Assembly: GCF_000420705.1 (NCBI RefSeq)
Contig: NZ_ATVL01000008.1
Location: 248,001 to 312,000 of the forward strand
Source of the DNA: Hymenobacter norwichensis DSM 15439
Lineage (GTDB): Bacteria; Bacteroidota; Bacteroidia; Cytophagales; Hymenobacteraceae
Direction: 5' to 3'
DNA length: 64,000 nucleotides
Shown here in pieces: positions 8,355 through 17,069 of the stretch; within the stretch, counting starts at the first letter, position 1; each line of letters begins with the position of its first letter. A model generated the notes under the pieces. The model was not told the DNA's origin and did not search any database. It was given only the letters and a program-made list of their open reading frames with translations. The position numbers and the translations under genes were made by a program.

Positions 8355-8807
8355 ATGGAGGATTTTACCAGTTACTGGGGCATTATGGTTTCACTGCTGA
8401 CGGCTGGTTCGGCGGCGGTGGTGTATTTCGTGAAAAACTGGCGCGACGTGGAGGCGCTGAAAGAACAGCGGCGGCTTCAGGATAATCAGCTGGCTGTGCT
8501 GCTCGAAAAGATGGACCGCTGCCAGCGGGCGGCCACCGAACAGGAAGCGCAGTATCGGCAGGTTTTTGAGCTGAAGCTACAGGAACACCGCGCCGACATA
8601 AACCGGGAAGTAGCCATGCTGCGCCGGGAAAGCAAAACGGCCACCACCCGCCTCCACGAACGGCTGGAAACGCTGGATAAGCAGCTCACGGTTTCTGTGG
8701 AACGCCAGAACCAGCTGCTGGACTCTACACGCCGGCAGGACCAGCGCAACGAGCGGCTGGAGAAGTTGCTATGGTCGTGGCCGAATGCGCGGCTGAATGA
8801 GGAGTAG
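8355..8807 (+). CDS. Membrane-anchored coiled-coil protein, phage-like
   Basis: About 150 aa from the ATG at 8355 (MEDFTSYWGIMVSLLTAGSA); an ATG six bases earlier is equally possible. One N-terminal membrane helix (residues about 7-25) is followed by NWRDVEALKEQRRLQ and a long, Glu/Arg/Gln-rich coiled coil to the C-terminus. The layout of one helix plus coiled coil next to a holin-like gene recalls spanin-like or tape-associated small phage proteins, but no family motif proves it. A weak stem (AATCAG / CTGATT) follows the stop. Confidence 0.6.
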   Translation: MEDFTSYWGIMVSLLTAGSAAVVYFVKNWRDVEALKEQRRLQDNQLAVLLEKMDRCQRAATEQEAQYRQVFELKLQEHRADINREVAMLRRESKTATTRLHERLETLDKQLTVSVERQNQLLDSTRRQDQRNERLEKLLWSWPNARLNEE

Positions 8808-8888
8808 AGCCGTGCTTCAAATTCCTTTCAGAGCTAATCAGAGAGCCGCTTCGGCTGATTTTATAGCGTTTAACCTTTACTGTCAATC

Positions 8889-9161
8889 ATGGAACAGAGC
8901 CAGAAACTAACTGTGTGGAATCGGCTGAAAATGCCCACTCCTCGTTTCTTCCGCAGAGTGCGCGCTATTGGGGCCGCCCTAGGCGCCTTGGGCGTAGTGC
9001 TGACTACCACACCCGTGGTATTGCCCGCCCTGGTTATTACTATTGGTAGCTACCTTATTTTGGCCGGCTCGGTAGCAGCCGCTATTTCGTCGGTGGCAGT
9101 GGAGCCGGAAGGTAGTGCGCTCCCCCAACCAACAGACCCATTACGCAACCACCAGCGCTAG
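8889..9161 (+). CDS. Holin-like small membrane protein (phage-derived)
   Basis: A 90-aa protein with a basic N-terminal segment (WNRLKMPTPRFFRRVRAIG) and two closely spaced hydrophobic helices (AALGALGVVLTTTPVVL and LVITIGSYLILAGSVAAAIS). I know this layout, with the PTPxFxxxVR motif and VxTIGxYLxxAG, from small proteins encoded in Bacteroidota prophages, often beside lysis genes. The function as a holin is inferred from size, topology and neighbours. It is followed by the S24-type repressor gene on the same strand. Confidence 0.65.
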   Translation: MEQSQKLTVWNRLKMPTPRFFRRVRAIGAALGALGVVLTTTPVVLPALVITIGSYLILAGSVAAAISSVAVEPEGSALPQPTDPLRNHQR

Positions 9162-9294
9162 GTACTACTGCAACGGAATAACACGGCCGGCTACAACTTC
9201 ATCGGTAACAGTACCCATCCGTAAGCTGTGGCTGGCCGATTTCCTTCGCTATTTCGCTTGTTTTTTCTGGCCTTTGTCAGCTTCTCGTTTGCCT

Positions 9295-9317
9295 ACAAGT
9301 ACAAATGTTGTACTTGT
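9295..9317 (+). promoter_or_regulatory. Operator of the XRE/S24 repressor gene
   Basis: A perfect inverted repeat: arms ACAAGTACAA (9295-9304) and TTGTACTTGT (9308-9317) with a 3-base spacer. It ends 53 bp before the repressor ATG at 9371. Symmetry, arm length and position are those of an autoregulatory LexA/cI-like site. It also argues against starting the repressor at 9305, inside the spacer. Confidence 0.8.
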
Positions 9318-9370
9318 TGTTTCACACTGTTCTTTATATCCCTTACTTCGCCTACAACAAAACCGCACCA

Positions 9371-10237
9371 ATGGAATTGCACGAACGATTTGCCGCCTTT
9401 CTATCCGACAAAGCCATTACGGTCAATCAGTTAGCTAAAGAACTGAATTACGACCGACCGGAAAAGCTATATTCCATTCTTCGGCAGCGCAACAAGCCTA
9501 GCTACGAAACCCTACTGACGCTACTCACCCGCTACCCCGAGCTAAGCGCCGAATGGCTGATTCGGGGGCAGGGACCGATGTACACCACTCCTATTACAAC
9601 AGATACCGGAGTAATGGTGGAAACTACCACGCATTTGCCCTTGCGCACCGATAACGGCCGGACGCTGGTGGTAACTACCGATACCACTGGCAAGGAGAAC
9701 ATGTCGTTGGTTCCTATTCCGGCACAGGCAGGCTACAGCCGGCAGTTCAGCGACCCATCATTTGTTGAAGACCTCGTAAAGTTTACCATACCCGGTTTCC
9801 CTATCCAGGGTGGGCGGGCTTTTGAGGTTGAAAGCGACAGTATGATGCCCATCATCCGGCACAAGGATATGGTGCTGTGCAGCTACGTAGACAAATGGAC
9901 CAGCCTAGCCCCCGGCTACCCCTACGTAGTGGTGCTCGAAAACATGATTATGGTGAAGCGCATCAACGCCCCCATCCTACACGCCGACGACACCGTGGAA
10001 CTGCACTCCGACAACTCCCACTACCAAGTGCACCGCGTACGGGCCGAGGACATCAAGGAAATCTGGCTGGTGCGCGGCATCCTCACCTCCCAGATTCCAG
10101 CCAACAACCGCGAAGTGCAGGACCGCTTGATTGAAATGGTGGGCTTCATGACCAACAACACCGAACACCTCCAAATGATGACCATGGAAATGCTGCGTAT
10201 GATTCGCGAAACGCAGTCAGTGGCAAAGAGCAAGTAG
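9371..10237 (+). CDS. XRE-type HTH / S24 peptidase-like repressor
   Basis: A 288-aa LexA/cI-like regulator, starting MELHERFAAFLSDKAITVNQ. Residues 1-65 form a helix-turn-helix (NQLAKELNYDRPEKLYSILRQRNKPSYETLLTLL split over the motif) ending in the typical ELSAEWLIRGQGPMY. A linker with PAQAGYSRQF leads to the S24 domain with catalytic Ser S157 in VESDSMMP and Lys K196 in MVKRIN. Such proteins repress prophage or stress genes and may self-cleave on DNA damage. A perfect palindromic operator precedes it. With the two upstream phage-like genes it suggests a prophage remnant or domesticated module. Confidence 0.88.
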   Translation: MELHERFAAFLSDKAITVNQLAKELNYDRPEKLYSILRQRNKPSYETLLTLLTRYPELSAEWLIRGQGPMYTTPITTDTGVMVETTTHLPLRTDNGRTLVVTTDTTGKENMSLVPIPAQAGYSRQFSDPSFVEDLVKFTIPGFPIQGGRAFEVESDSMMPIIRHKDMVLCSYVDKWTSLAPGYPYVVVLENMIMVKRINAPILHADDTVELHSDNSHYQVHRVRAEDIKEIWLVRGILTSQIPANNREVQDRLIEMVGFMTNNTEHLQMMTMEMLRMIRETQSVAKSK

Positions 10238-10312
10238 ATGATAGCTCTTGCCTGAAGCTTTTCTGTTTCAACGGCGCTCAGCGGGGCTTGCGGGGCAACG
10301 GCCGTGCTGAGC

Positions 10313-10350
10313 GCAGTAGTAGCAGCGTGCTTTAGCGCTGCCACTACTGC
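10313..10350. repeat. Long hairpin downstream of the S24 repressor
   Basis: Arms GCAGTAGTAGCAGCG (10313-10327) and CGCTGCCACTACTGC (10336-10350) pair over 15 bp with one mismatch. No T run follows, so it may be a weak terminator or an RNA-stability element between the repressor and the convergent gene. Confidence 0.5.
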
Positions 10351-10454
10351 GCAGCATCATCTAAGTAGTGCTTGTGCTATGCAGATTCTAGCTCACTCTG
10401 CGCCCACCTCCATAAGCCCCAAACATTCAGCACAAGTAGCTAAAAATCAATCAT

Positions 10455-11363
10455 TCATACCGTCACCTCCACCAATACCGCTGTAGAACCGCCCAAGTCG
10501 TCGTCGGTGACGAGCAGCAGTTCGTAGCGGTTGGCGGCAATGCGGCGACGCACGGCTACGCTTTCCACTTTGCCGCGGTAGGGCTGGTTGTTGGGTAGTT
10601 GTAGCTGCGCGAAAGACACGGGCTTATCGGCCTGCTTCAAGTCCAGTAGCCCCACGAAGCTGCCCAGCACTTCCCCGTCCAGCACTGCATCGGTAGTATC
10701 TTCTACCGAAGCCGTTACAAACAGTTGCTTATCATACACGCAAGCGCCAGAAAATCCAGAAGGCTTACCATTGATAGTCGGCAACTGAAATCGAATAGGC
10801 TGCACCATAGGCAACATGGTAGTGCGGTTCTGTAAATAGTCGAGGGTGGCGGCTAGGGGCAGTTGAAACACAAGGTTACCGACGGCTGAGCCTACGGTGC
10901 GCTGAAACAGTAGTAATTCCGTAGCTGTAGCCGCCACCGCCTCCAGGTTCAGCGTCACGCCCGTTGGCAACGACTTACGCAGGTGAGCATACAAGCCACT
11001 CAGGGCAATGGGGTACACCGTAGCGGCGCTATGGCTGGCTGCGGAAATAGGCACCCAAAAGCCGTTTTCGCGCGCGGCCGTGGCCCCCGAGCCACACACT
11101 AGCAAGCCCATTTCGCCGGTGGCAGTGGTTAGCACAGTTAAACTTTCCAGATCGGCTTTGATGGCTTTTTCAATGCGCCCAGAGCTGAAATGCGCCGTTT
11201 CAAACAAGGTCAGTGGCTCTCCTGGTTTCAGGTCAGCGGCGCTGAAACGATACAGATAGGGCGAATCGTCACCGATGATGTAGACTGTGTCGCCCACTAT
11301 TTCCACCCCCGAAGCCGATGGCAGATTAGGCAAATCAAGCTGACGGAGGATAGTGGCTTGCAT
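10455..11363 (-). CDS. Beta-propeller-like protein (DUF6929-like)
   Basis: A 302-aa protein without a signal peptide. It is rich in short beta strands with GVEIVGDTVYIIGDDSPYLYRF at the start, repeated ESLTVL / ESVAV strands and NLEAVAATATELLLFQR in the middle, consistent with a propeller fold of the kind found in esterase-like or phytase-like proteins. I associate this pattern with DUF6929, but I cannot confirm it. No catalytic motif is evident. It sits downstream of the ricin-PD40-OmpA gene on the same strand, separated by about 130 bp, and probably has its own promoter. Confidence 0.55.
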   Translation of the reverse strand: MQATILRQLDLPNLPSASGVEIVGDTVYIIGDDSPYLYRFSAADLKPGEPLTLFETAHFSSGRIEKAIKADLESLTVLTTATGEMGLLVCGSGATAARENGFWVPISAASHSAATVYPIALSGLYAHLRKSLPTGVTLNLEAVAATATELLLFQRTVGSAVGNLVFQLPLAATLDYLQNRTTMLPMVQPIRFQLPTINGKPSGFSGACVYDKQLFVTASVEDTTDAVLDGEVLGSFVGLLDLKQADKPVSFAQLQLPNNQPYRGKVESVAVRRRIAANRYELLLVTDDDLGGSTAVLVEVTV

Positions 11364-11495
11364 GGTATTAGAGGCTTGGGATTTTGGGAGTTTAGGGTCT
11401 TGGAAAGTGAAATTGAAAAGGACCGCTTTGTACTATCAACACCGGGTCGATGGCACCAATAAATCTAAGCACTCAAGATTCTCAGCCTCCAACAT

Positions 11496-13538
11496 CTATT
11501 TCACAATCGTGAATTCTACGCGGCGGTTGAGGCGGCGGGTTTCTTCTTTGTCGTTGCTGGCGCGGGGCCGGGTGCCACCGTAGCCGACCACGCGGATGCG
11601 GCTTTCGGGAATGCCGCGCGTAATGAGGTAGCGCCTCACCTCCCCTACCCGGTCCTCGGAGAGCTTCTGGTTGAGGTCGGCGTTGCCTTGGTTATCGGTG
11701 TGGCCTTCCAGCTGAATATTGACGGTGGGGTTGTCGGTGAGCGTGCGGGCCAGCCGGTTCAGCTCGGCGTATGAAGCGGGCAGCAACGTGAATTTGCCTT
11801 GAGCGAAAATCAGGGTCGGCAACTCCAGACTAGACCCCACGGCGGCGGGCACCAGCAGCAAATCGAGGGTGCGGGAGCCAGCCATATTCACAGTATCGGT
11901 GGCGTTGAGGAAGGTGGCGTTGCTACCCATTACCCGGTAGCGGCCCGGCGGCAGCGTGAACTGGTAGGAACCGGTGCCCGGTAAACTGCGAGCGGTGGCG
12001 TTGAAAACTAAATCGTTGTCCAGGCGCATTACCTTCACTTCGGCGGCCAGCGGCTGCTTGGTTTTGGCGTTCAGCACCCGGCCCGTGAGCAGCATGCGCG
12101 GTAGCGTGGCAACCGATACCACAGCCGCTACCGGTGCCGTCGAATCGGGGGCGGCAGGCAACACGTTGGTAGCCGTCCGGTAGATGTCGGCCGGACCGTT
12201 GGCCGTCCGCGACGACGAATAATAGGCTTGCTTACTATCGGGCGAAAGGGTGAAATAGGCGTCGAAGCCGGGCCCGTTGATGGACGGTCCAAGGTTGCGC
12301 GGCACGCTCCACTGCGTCCAGGAGTCATCGAGCCGCGTACTGGTGAAAATATCAACGCTGCCGTAGCCCGCGTGACCGTAGGAGCTGAAGTACAAGGTTT
12401 TGCCGTCGGGAGCCAGCCAAGGCGCAAAATCGAAGCCCGGCGAGTTTACCACGTTGCCCAGTCTGCGCGGTTCGCTCCAGCTACCATCAGGACCGGGTGT
12501 ACTGATATACAAGTCGTTGCCTCCTTCGGTGTCACTGCGTTCCAGGGAAAGCAGCAATACTTTCTCGTCAGGCGTCATGAAAAACGTGGTAGCTGGGCCC
12601 GAGGAATAGTAGCTTTTGATAGTTACTGGCACAGGGCGCTGGCCTTTACCAGCCGTGCGCGCCACTACCGATACGCCTTCGTCGCGGAAGCTGCCGTCTC
12701 GCTCGTATGTGCCGCGCACCAGCAATTTGCTGCCTTGTGCGCCTACTACGGCCATTACGCCGTTGTGCTGGCTGGTATTAAGCGCATCGAAGCGGGTGGG
12801 TGGTTCCCAGGTCTGGCCCTGGTCTTTGGATGTGCTAGCCCAGGCGTCGCCGGATTCGGTGTTGCCCTCGGTATTGCCAGCAAAGCGGGTGCGGGTTAGG
12901 TAGAGCGTGGCGCCGTCGGGGGCCAGTACGGGGTGTAGCTCGTTGCCGCCGGTGTTGAGGCTAGCTACGGGAGTAGGCACTCCGTACCCTGGCAGCGTGG
13001 CATCTACGTTGAGGCGCAGCTGAAACAGCCGCCACTGTTGCGTAGCCCGGTTCTGCGGATTCTGAAGCACAGCGGCCGTGCCGTTAAACTTGTCGGAATT
13101 GGCTACGCTGAGGCATTTTTCATTGCCTCGCACTACCAATTGCACACTACCTGCCGGGCCGCTTGGCACCAGTTTCCACTGCTGATAGAAGCTACCCGAC
13201 CACGGCCGCTGTATTAGCGGGGCGTTTTCGTCGGGCTTATCCACGGTCAGGCATTTGCCGCTGTGGCGGGCCTCAATGCGGTAGTACTCGCCGCCGGGTA
13301 TTACCGGCACGAAGCGCCACTGCTGGCTGGCCGGGTGCGTAAATTCCCATTGCACAATGGCCGCCCCGGCTTCCTGTGAACCACCACGCACATCGAGGGA
13401 GCGGCCACTGCTGCGGGCTATAATGCCATACCAGCCGTTCGGGTCGGGAGTAGGTGCTGCTGGCTGCGCCCACAGGGGCACACCAGCCAGCAGAAAACAG
13501 AAGGAAAACAGAAAAGCACGAAAATGGGATGGCAACAT
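11496..13538 (-). CDS. Exported ricin-lectin / PD40 / OmpA fusion protein
   Basis: A 680-aa protein; I start at the ATG at 13538 (MLPSHFRAFLFSFCFLLAGV), a signal peptide. Residues about 28-165 are a ricin-type beta-trefoil with repeated GKCLTVDKPDEN and QQWRLF motifs. Residues about 180-450 hold PD40/WD40-like propeller repeats (ELHPVLAPDGATLYLTR, DFAPWLAPDGKTLYFSS, FDAYFTLSPDSKQAYYSS). A carboxypeptidase-regulatory-like sandwich follows (LTGRVLNAKTKQPLAAEVKV). The C-terminal ~110 residues are OmpA-like (NIQLEGHTDNQGNADLNQKL, ESRIRVVGYGGTRPRASN) and should bind peptidoglycan. PD40-OmpA proteins are common in Bacteroidota, some as T9SS-linked envelope proteins; the added lectin suggests sugar binding. 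Confidence 0.9.
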   Translation of the reverse strand: MLPSHFRAFLFSFCFLLAGVPLWAQPAAPTPDPNGWYGIIARSSGRSLDVRGGSQEAGAAIVQWEFTHPASQQWRFVPVIPGGEYYRIEARHSGKCLTVDKPDENAPLIQRPWSGSFYQQWKLVPSGPAGSVQLVVRGNEKCLSVANSDKFNGTAAVLQNPQNRATQQWRLFQLRLNVDATLPGYGVPTPVASLNTGGNELHPVLAPDGATLYLTRTRFAGNTEGNTESGDAWASTSKDQGQTWEPPTRFDALNTSQHNGVMAVVGAQGSKLLVRGTYERDGSFRDEGVSVVARTAGKGQRPVPVTIKSYYSSGPATTFFMTPDEKVLLLSLERSDTEGGNDLYISTPGPDGSWSEPRRLGNVVNSPGFDFAPWLAPDGKTLYFSSYGHAGYGSVDIFTSTRLDDSWTQWSVPRNLGPSINGPGFDAYFTLSPDSKQAYYSSSRTANGPADIYRTATNVLPAAPDSTAPVAAVVSVATLPRMLLTGRVLNAKTKQPLAAEVKVMRLDNDLVFNATARSLPGTGSYQFTLPPGRYRVMGSNATFLNATDTVNMAGSRTLDLLLVPAAVGSSLELPTLIFAQGKFTLLPASYAELNRLARTLTDNPTVNIQLEGHTDNQGNADLNQKLSEDRVGEVRRYLITRGIPESRIRVVGYGGTRPRASNDKEETRRLNRRVEFTIVK

Positions 13539-13601
13539 GGGCAACTAAACGCAGGGGTCGACCTGCAAGTTAGCTGAAACTGCTAGGGCCCACTATGCGA
13601 A

Positions 13602-13632
13602 GCGCCGCGCCTCCTAGAAGGAAGCGCGGCGC
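13602..13632 (-). terminator. GC-rich hairpin after the 64-aa gene
   Basis: GCGCCGCGC (13602-13610) pairs with GCGCGGCGC (13624-13632), continued inside by TCCT/AGGA. It lies 30 bp past the stop of the minus-strand gene at 13663-13857. There is no clear T run, so termination is likely but not certain. Confidence 0.55.
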
Positions 13633-13662
13633 ATATCATCAGGCGAAGCGACTCAGAAGCCT

Positions 13663-13857
13663 CTACTGAGGGTTGTGGATGTACTTGAAACGAACGAAAC
13701 GGTCGTTTTCGTAGATAGCAGTGAAATGGCCGCTGCTCTGCGTTTTCACTTCTTGCTGCTTGCGCTCAGCTTTGGTAGTAGCCATGGGAACCGCCGGATA
13801 AGAACCGGGAGTTGTGCCCGGCACGTGTACAATGAAGGAGAGAATTTTAGAGGGCAT
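13663..13857 (-). CDS. Small hypothetical protein (64 aa)
   Basis: A 64-aa protein. The N-terminal part (MPSKILSFIVHVPGTTPGSYPAVP) is followed by a charged stretch (TTKAERKQQEVKTQSSGHF) and ends TAIYENDRFVRFKYIHNPQ. An internal ATG at codon 25 could be an alternative start. The gene has a GC-rich hairpin downstream and an AT-rich leader upstream, in keeping with a real, separately transcribed gene. I do not recognise a domain; the fold of the C-terminal strands is open. Confidence 0.6.
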   Translation of the reverse strand: MPSKILSFIVHVPGTTPGSYPAVPMATTKAERKQQEVKTQSSGHFTAIYENDRFVRFKYIHNPQ

Positions 13858-14274
13858 TGTTTGTTTTCGTTTAGGTAAACAGAAGTGGGAAGCGGAGCAA
13901 TGGCAGAACCAAAGCAGATCAGGAAAGAAAACTTGTTCAACGCACTAAAAGTGCCGTTATTAACTCAAATGTAACGATGTTTCTATTTGATAGAATGATC
14001 CCAATGTATATTTTTTCACAAAAAAAATAAAATAGGTTATACTCGATACTCTGTGCATCTTTCTATTGTCTAGTTTTTTTCATAGCCATACTCTTTTCGT
14101 CTTCCTACAGTTACATTTGGTCGGAAAAATACCCGCATTCGTATACTCGTACTAGTGCCATAGTCCAACGCAATTAAGCACAGCACCGGAACATAACCAC
14201 CTATTAGTCAGTAAAAAGATTAGGGCATGCACCACCTCTTTCACCTAATCTTCCACTGTTATTAATTTTTTACC
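13858..14274. other. AT-rich intergenic region between divergent small genes
   Basis: No gene seen. The centre (about 13960-14110) is strongly AT-rich with A and T tracts, unlike the flanking GC-rich genes, and should carry the divergent promoters of the 64-aa gene (minus) and the DUF2945-like gene (plus). No clear palindrome found. Confidence 0.4.
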
Positions 14275-14490
14275 ATGCGCAAAGGCACTACCGTCAGCTG
14301 GAAATACGGCACCGGCACCGCCACCGGCAAAATCGAAGAAACCCACAAAGAAACCGTCACCCGCACGCTCAAGGGCTCGGAAATAACCCGCAATGGCACC
14401 CCCGACAATCCGGCTTTCGTTATCGTGCAGGAAAACGGCGACCGGGTAATCAAGCTGCAAAGTGAAGTAAAGGAAGCCACCAAGAAGTAG
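14275..14490 (+). CDS. DUF2945 / HVA1-like small protein
   Basis: A 71-aa cytoplasmic protein: MRKGTTVSWKYGTGTATGKIEETHKE, then TRTLKGSEITRNGTPDNPAF, ending DRVIKLQSEVKEA. The KGTxVSWKYGxGTAxGKI opening and the SEITRNGTPDNPAFVI core are the hallmarks of the hypervirulence-associated/TUDOR-like DUF2945 family. These form small beta barrels whose role in bacteria is not well known. It ends 20 bp before a strong bidirectional terminator. Confidence 0.85.
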   Translation: MRKGTTVSWKYGTGTATGKIEETHKETVTRTLKGSEITRNGTPDNPAFVIVQENGDRVIKLQSEVKEATKK

Positions 14491-14510
14491 CACTGCCTCC
14501 TTTCTGAACG

Positions 14511-14550
14511 CAAAACTCCCCGCCAGCGGCTGCCAGCGGGGAGTTTTGTT
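14511..14550. terminator. Bidirectional terminator between DUF2945 gene and permease gene
   Basis: A 12-bp stem AAAACTCCCCGC (14512-14523) / GCGGGGAGTTTT (14536-14547) with a 12-base loop. T-rich on leaving in the plus direction (TTTTGTTT), A-rich on the other side, so it can serve both convergent genes. Confidence 0.9.
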
Positions 14551-14569
14551 TCTGTACTGTTCGTACTGC

Positions 14570-16153
14570 TTAGCGGTTTTTGGGGTCGGGTTCCACGAAG
14601 GCCTGCTCGTCCATTTCGGTGGGCACCACTACAATGCCCTTTTGCAGCATGGAATTGCGCTTACCATAGAGGAAGTACACCACGAAGCCCAGCAACATCC
14701 AGCCCATAGCCACCTTCAGCGTGAAGGCGTCGAGGGCCAGAATCATGCTGGTGCACACCAGAATACCCATGATAGGCACGAAGGGGAACGACGGCGACGA
14801 CAGCGGCGCCCGGAACGGCCGGTGCTGCGCAGGGTCGGAGCGGCGCATGATCCACACGCCCGCCGACACCAGCACGAAGGCCAGCAGCGTACCAAATGAG
14901 GTAAGGTCGCCGGCCAGTGAGCCGGGCACGAAAGCGGCAAACCCACCCACAAACACCAGCAGGGCCAGGTTGGATTTGTAAGGCGTAGCAAAGCGCGGGT
15001 GCAACTCCGAGAAGGCCTTCGGCATCAGACCGTCCTTAGCCATCGAGAAGAACACGCGGCTCTGGCCCATCAGCATCACCAGAATAACCGACGAGAAACC
15101 CAGCAGAATAGCCACCGTTACGGCGGTGCTTAGCCACTCGTAGCCCGGCATATGCGCCTTAATGGCGTAGGTTACCGAAGCCTCACCGCCTTTGGCAGGG
15201 TCGGCAAATTCGCGCCAGTTAGCTACGCCCGTCAGTACGTGGCCGAACAGGATGTAGAGCACAGTACATACGGCCAGAGAACCCAAAATCCCGATGGGCA
15301 TGTCGCGCTTAGGGTTTTTAGCTTCCTGCGCGGCCGTACTCACGGCATCAAACCCGATGAAGGCGAAGAACACGATGGCCGCGCCACCCAGGATACCGCC
15401 CCAGCCGTGCTTGTTCCAATCGGTGTACTCGCGCACAATCTTGCCGGCGGCATTTTTCACGGGCTCGGCGTTTTCTGGAATCAAGTAAGGGCTATGGTTG
15501 GCGGGGTTGATGAACTGCCAGCCTACTGCAATGAAAACCAGCACGATGGCCACTTTCAGAAATACCACAATGGCATTGAACATAGCCGATTCCTGGGTGC
15601 CTTTGATGAGCAGCAATGACAGCGCTACAATCACCAGCAAAGCAGGCAAGTTGATGAGGCCATGCTCAGTAACCCCGTTCACTACGGCGCTTTCGAAAGG
15701 CGAGTGGCTGAGGTTATAGGGCATACTGGTGCCAAAGACTTCCAGCAGCTTATTCAGGTACTCGCTCCAAGCAATGGACACAGTGGCCGCGCCCAGCGCG
15801 TATTCCATAATTAGGGCCCAGCCAATCACCCAGGCCACAAACTCGCCCATGGTGGTGTAGGCGTAAGTGTAAGCCGAGCCAGCAATTGGAATCATGGCGG
15901 CAAACTCGGCGTAGCACAAGCCGGCAAACACGCAGCCAATGGCGGCCACAATGAAGGCCAGCGTCACGCCCGGCCCGGAAGCCTGCGCGGCGGCCGCGGC
16001 GGTGCGCACAAACAGACCGGCCCCGATGATGGCCCCCACGCCCAGCGCGACGAGGTTGCCCGCGCCCAGCGTCCGTTTCAGGGTGCCATGCCCGGAAGAA
16101 TTGGCTTCACCCAGCAGCTGAGCCAGGGGCTTTTTGGCGAAAATACTTGCCAT
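14570..16153 (-). CDS. APC-superfamily cationic amino acid permease
   Basis: A 527-aa inner-membrane transporter with about 12-14 hydrophobic helices. The first helix carries the APC signature VALGVGAIIGAGLFVRT; later landmarks are SAYTYAYTTMGEFVAWVIGWALIMEYALG, GFDAVSTAAQEAKNPKRDMPIGI and the closing helices MGILVCTSMILAL and VAMGWMLLGFVVYFLYG. The layout is that of cationic amino acid transporters (CAT/YfnA group), but the substrate is inferred. It could import arginine or lysine; the arginine cluster of this window lies 33 kb away, so no link is implied. Confidence 0.9.
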   Translation of the reverse strand: MASIFAKKPLAQLLGEANSSGHGTLKRTLGAGNLVALGVGAIIGAGLFVRTAAAAAQASGPGVTLAFIVAAIGCVFAGLCYAEFAAMIPIAGSAYTYAYTTMGEFVAWVIGWALIMEYALGAATVSIAWSEYLNKLLEVFGTSMPYNLSHSPFESAVVNGVTEHGLINLPALLVIVALSLLLIKGTQESAMFNAIVVFLKVAIVLVFIAVGWQFINPANHSPYLIPENAEPVKNAAGKIVREYTDWNKHGWGGILGGAAIVFFAFIGFDAVSTAAQEAKNPKRDMPIGILGSLAVCTVLYILFGHVLTGVANWREFADPAKGGEASVTYAIKAHMPGYEWLSTAVTVAILLGFSSVILVMLMGQSRVFFSMAKDGLMPKAFSELHPRFATPYKSNLALLVFVGGFAAFVPGSLAGDLTSFGTLLAFVLVSAGVWIMRRSDPAQHRPFRAPLSSPSFPFVPIMGILVCTSMILALDAFTLKVAMGWMLLGFVVYFLYGKRNSMLQKGIVVVPTEMDEQAFVEPDPKNR

Positions 16154-16361
16154 ACAGTTTAGTAAGATGGAGAGAGGATTGAGTTGGTGATGTGGCGGGA
16201 AAGCGCAACTTGGAAGTGGCTGCCCGGCCCCGAATATAGGCGTTTATTGGATTCGTCCGCTTCTAGTGGGTGATTGTCCTACAGTGAACCAAACCTGATT
16301 AAACCTTGAAGTGCCGCGTTGCTCTAACCCGCCATAATCAACCCCACAGACACACCTTCTC

Positions 16362-16811
16362 ATGAAAAAGACGCTTGTAATACTCGCCGCTTGCCTGTTA
16401 ACTGCCGTTGGCGCGGCCTCCGCACAATCCACCGATGCGGCCCCGATGGGCCGGGGCAACCGCATGGGCCAGGGCCGCGGCGGCAGCACACCCGAGCAAC
16501 GGGCCGAAATGCAGACCAAGCGCCTCACCTCGCAATTGGGCCTGACCGCCGACCAAACCACAAAGATTCAGGCTATTGCGTTGGCTGAAAACCAGGAGCT
16601 AGCCACCCTACGCGGTAAATACGCCTCCGCCGATTCGCGCCAGGGTGCCGGCCAGGAAATGAAGGCTTTGCGCGACAAATACGAAACCCAGCTTAAAGCC
16701 GTACTCACGCCCGAGCAGCTCACCAAGTACGACCAACTGCGCGACGAGCGAATGGACAACCGCCGCGACAAGATGAAAGCCAGCGGCATGAAGCAGAAAG
16801 TGAAAGCCTAA
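16362..16811 (+). CDS. Periplasmic Spy/DUF4890-like helical protein
   Basis: A 149-aa exported protein: signal peptide MKKTLVILAACLLTAVGAAS cut near SAQ, a Gly/Arg/Met-rich stretch (PMGRGNRMGQGRGG), then helices with RLTSQLGLTADQTTKIQAIALAENQEL and LKAVLTPEQLTKYDQLRDER. The LTxxQxxKI...LTPEQxxKY pattern is that of Spy/CpxP-like and DUF4890 proteins, which are envelope chaperones or stress proteins. A basic tail follows. It has its own terminator and no obvious operon partner. Confidence 0.85.
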   Translation: MKKTLVILAACLLTAVGAASAQSTDAAPMGRGNRMGQGRGGSTPEQRAEMQTKRLTSQLGLTADQTTKIQAIALAENQELATLRGKYASADSRQGAGQEMKALRDKYETQLKAVLTPEQLTKYDQLRDERMDNRRDKMKASGMKQKVKA

Positions 16812-16831
16812 GCTTGCTTGCCAACGCTTTG

Positions 16832-16864
16832 AAAAAGCCTCAGCTAATTTGGCTGGGGCTTTTT
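16832..16864 (+). terminator. Intrinsic terminator after the Spy-like gene
   Basis: AAAAAGCC..CAGC pairs with GCTG..GGCTTTTT around a short loop, with a T run at 16860-16864, 20 bp after the stop codon. Confidence 0.85.
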
Positions 16865-17069
16865 CGTGCACAATCGTTCTGTTTGCGGCTATAAGAACTA
16901 CCTGGCTGTTACCTTGGCTAGCTCATCTACTACTTATTGCTTGGCATCGTGCCGAGAATACTTTTCCCTGGTTTTCGGTTTACGTAGCATTCCACTTGCT
17001 TATATTTGAGAATATGCGCCCGGCTTCACCTCTCCCGGCCAGCCGCGCATCCACCACATCCATCACCCC

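Noticed and set aside
9305..9370. Start of the S24 repressor at 9305
   Set aside because: The codon lies inside the palindromic operator; the ATG at 9371 begins a normal helix-turn-helix N-terminus.
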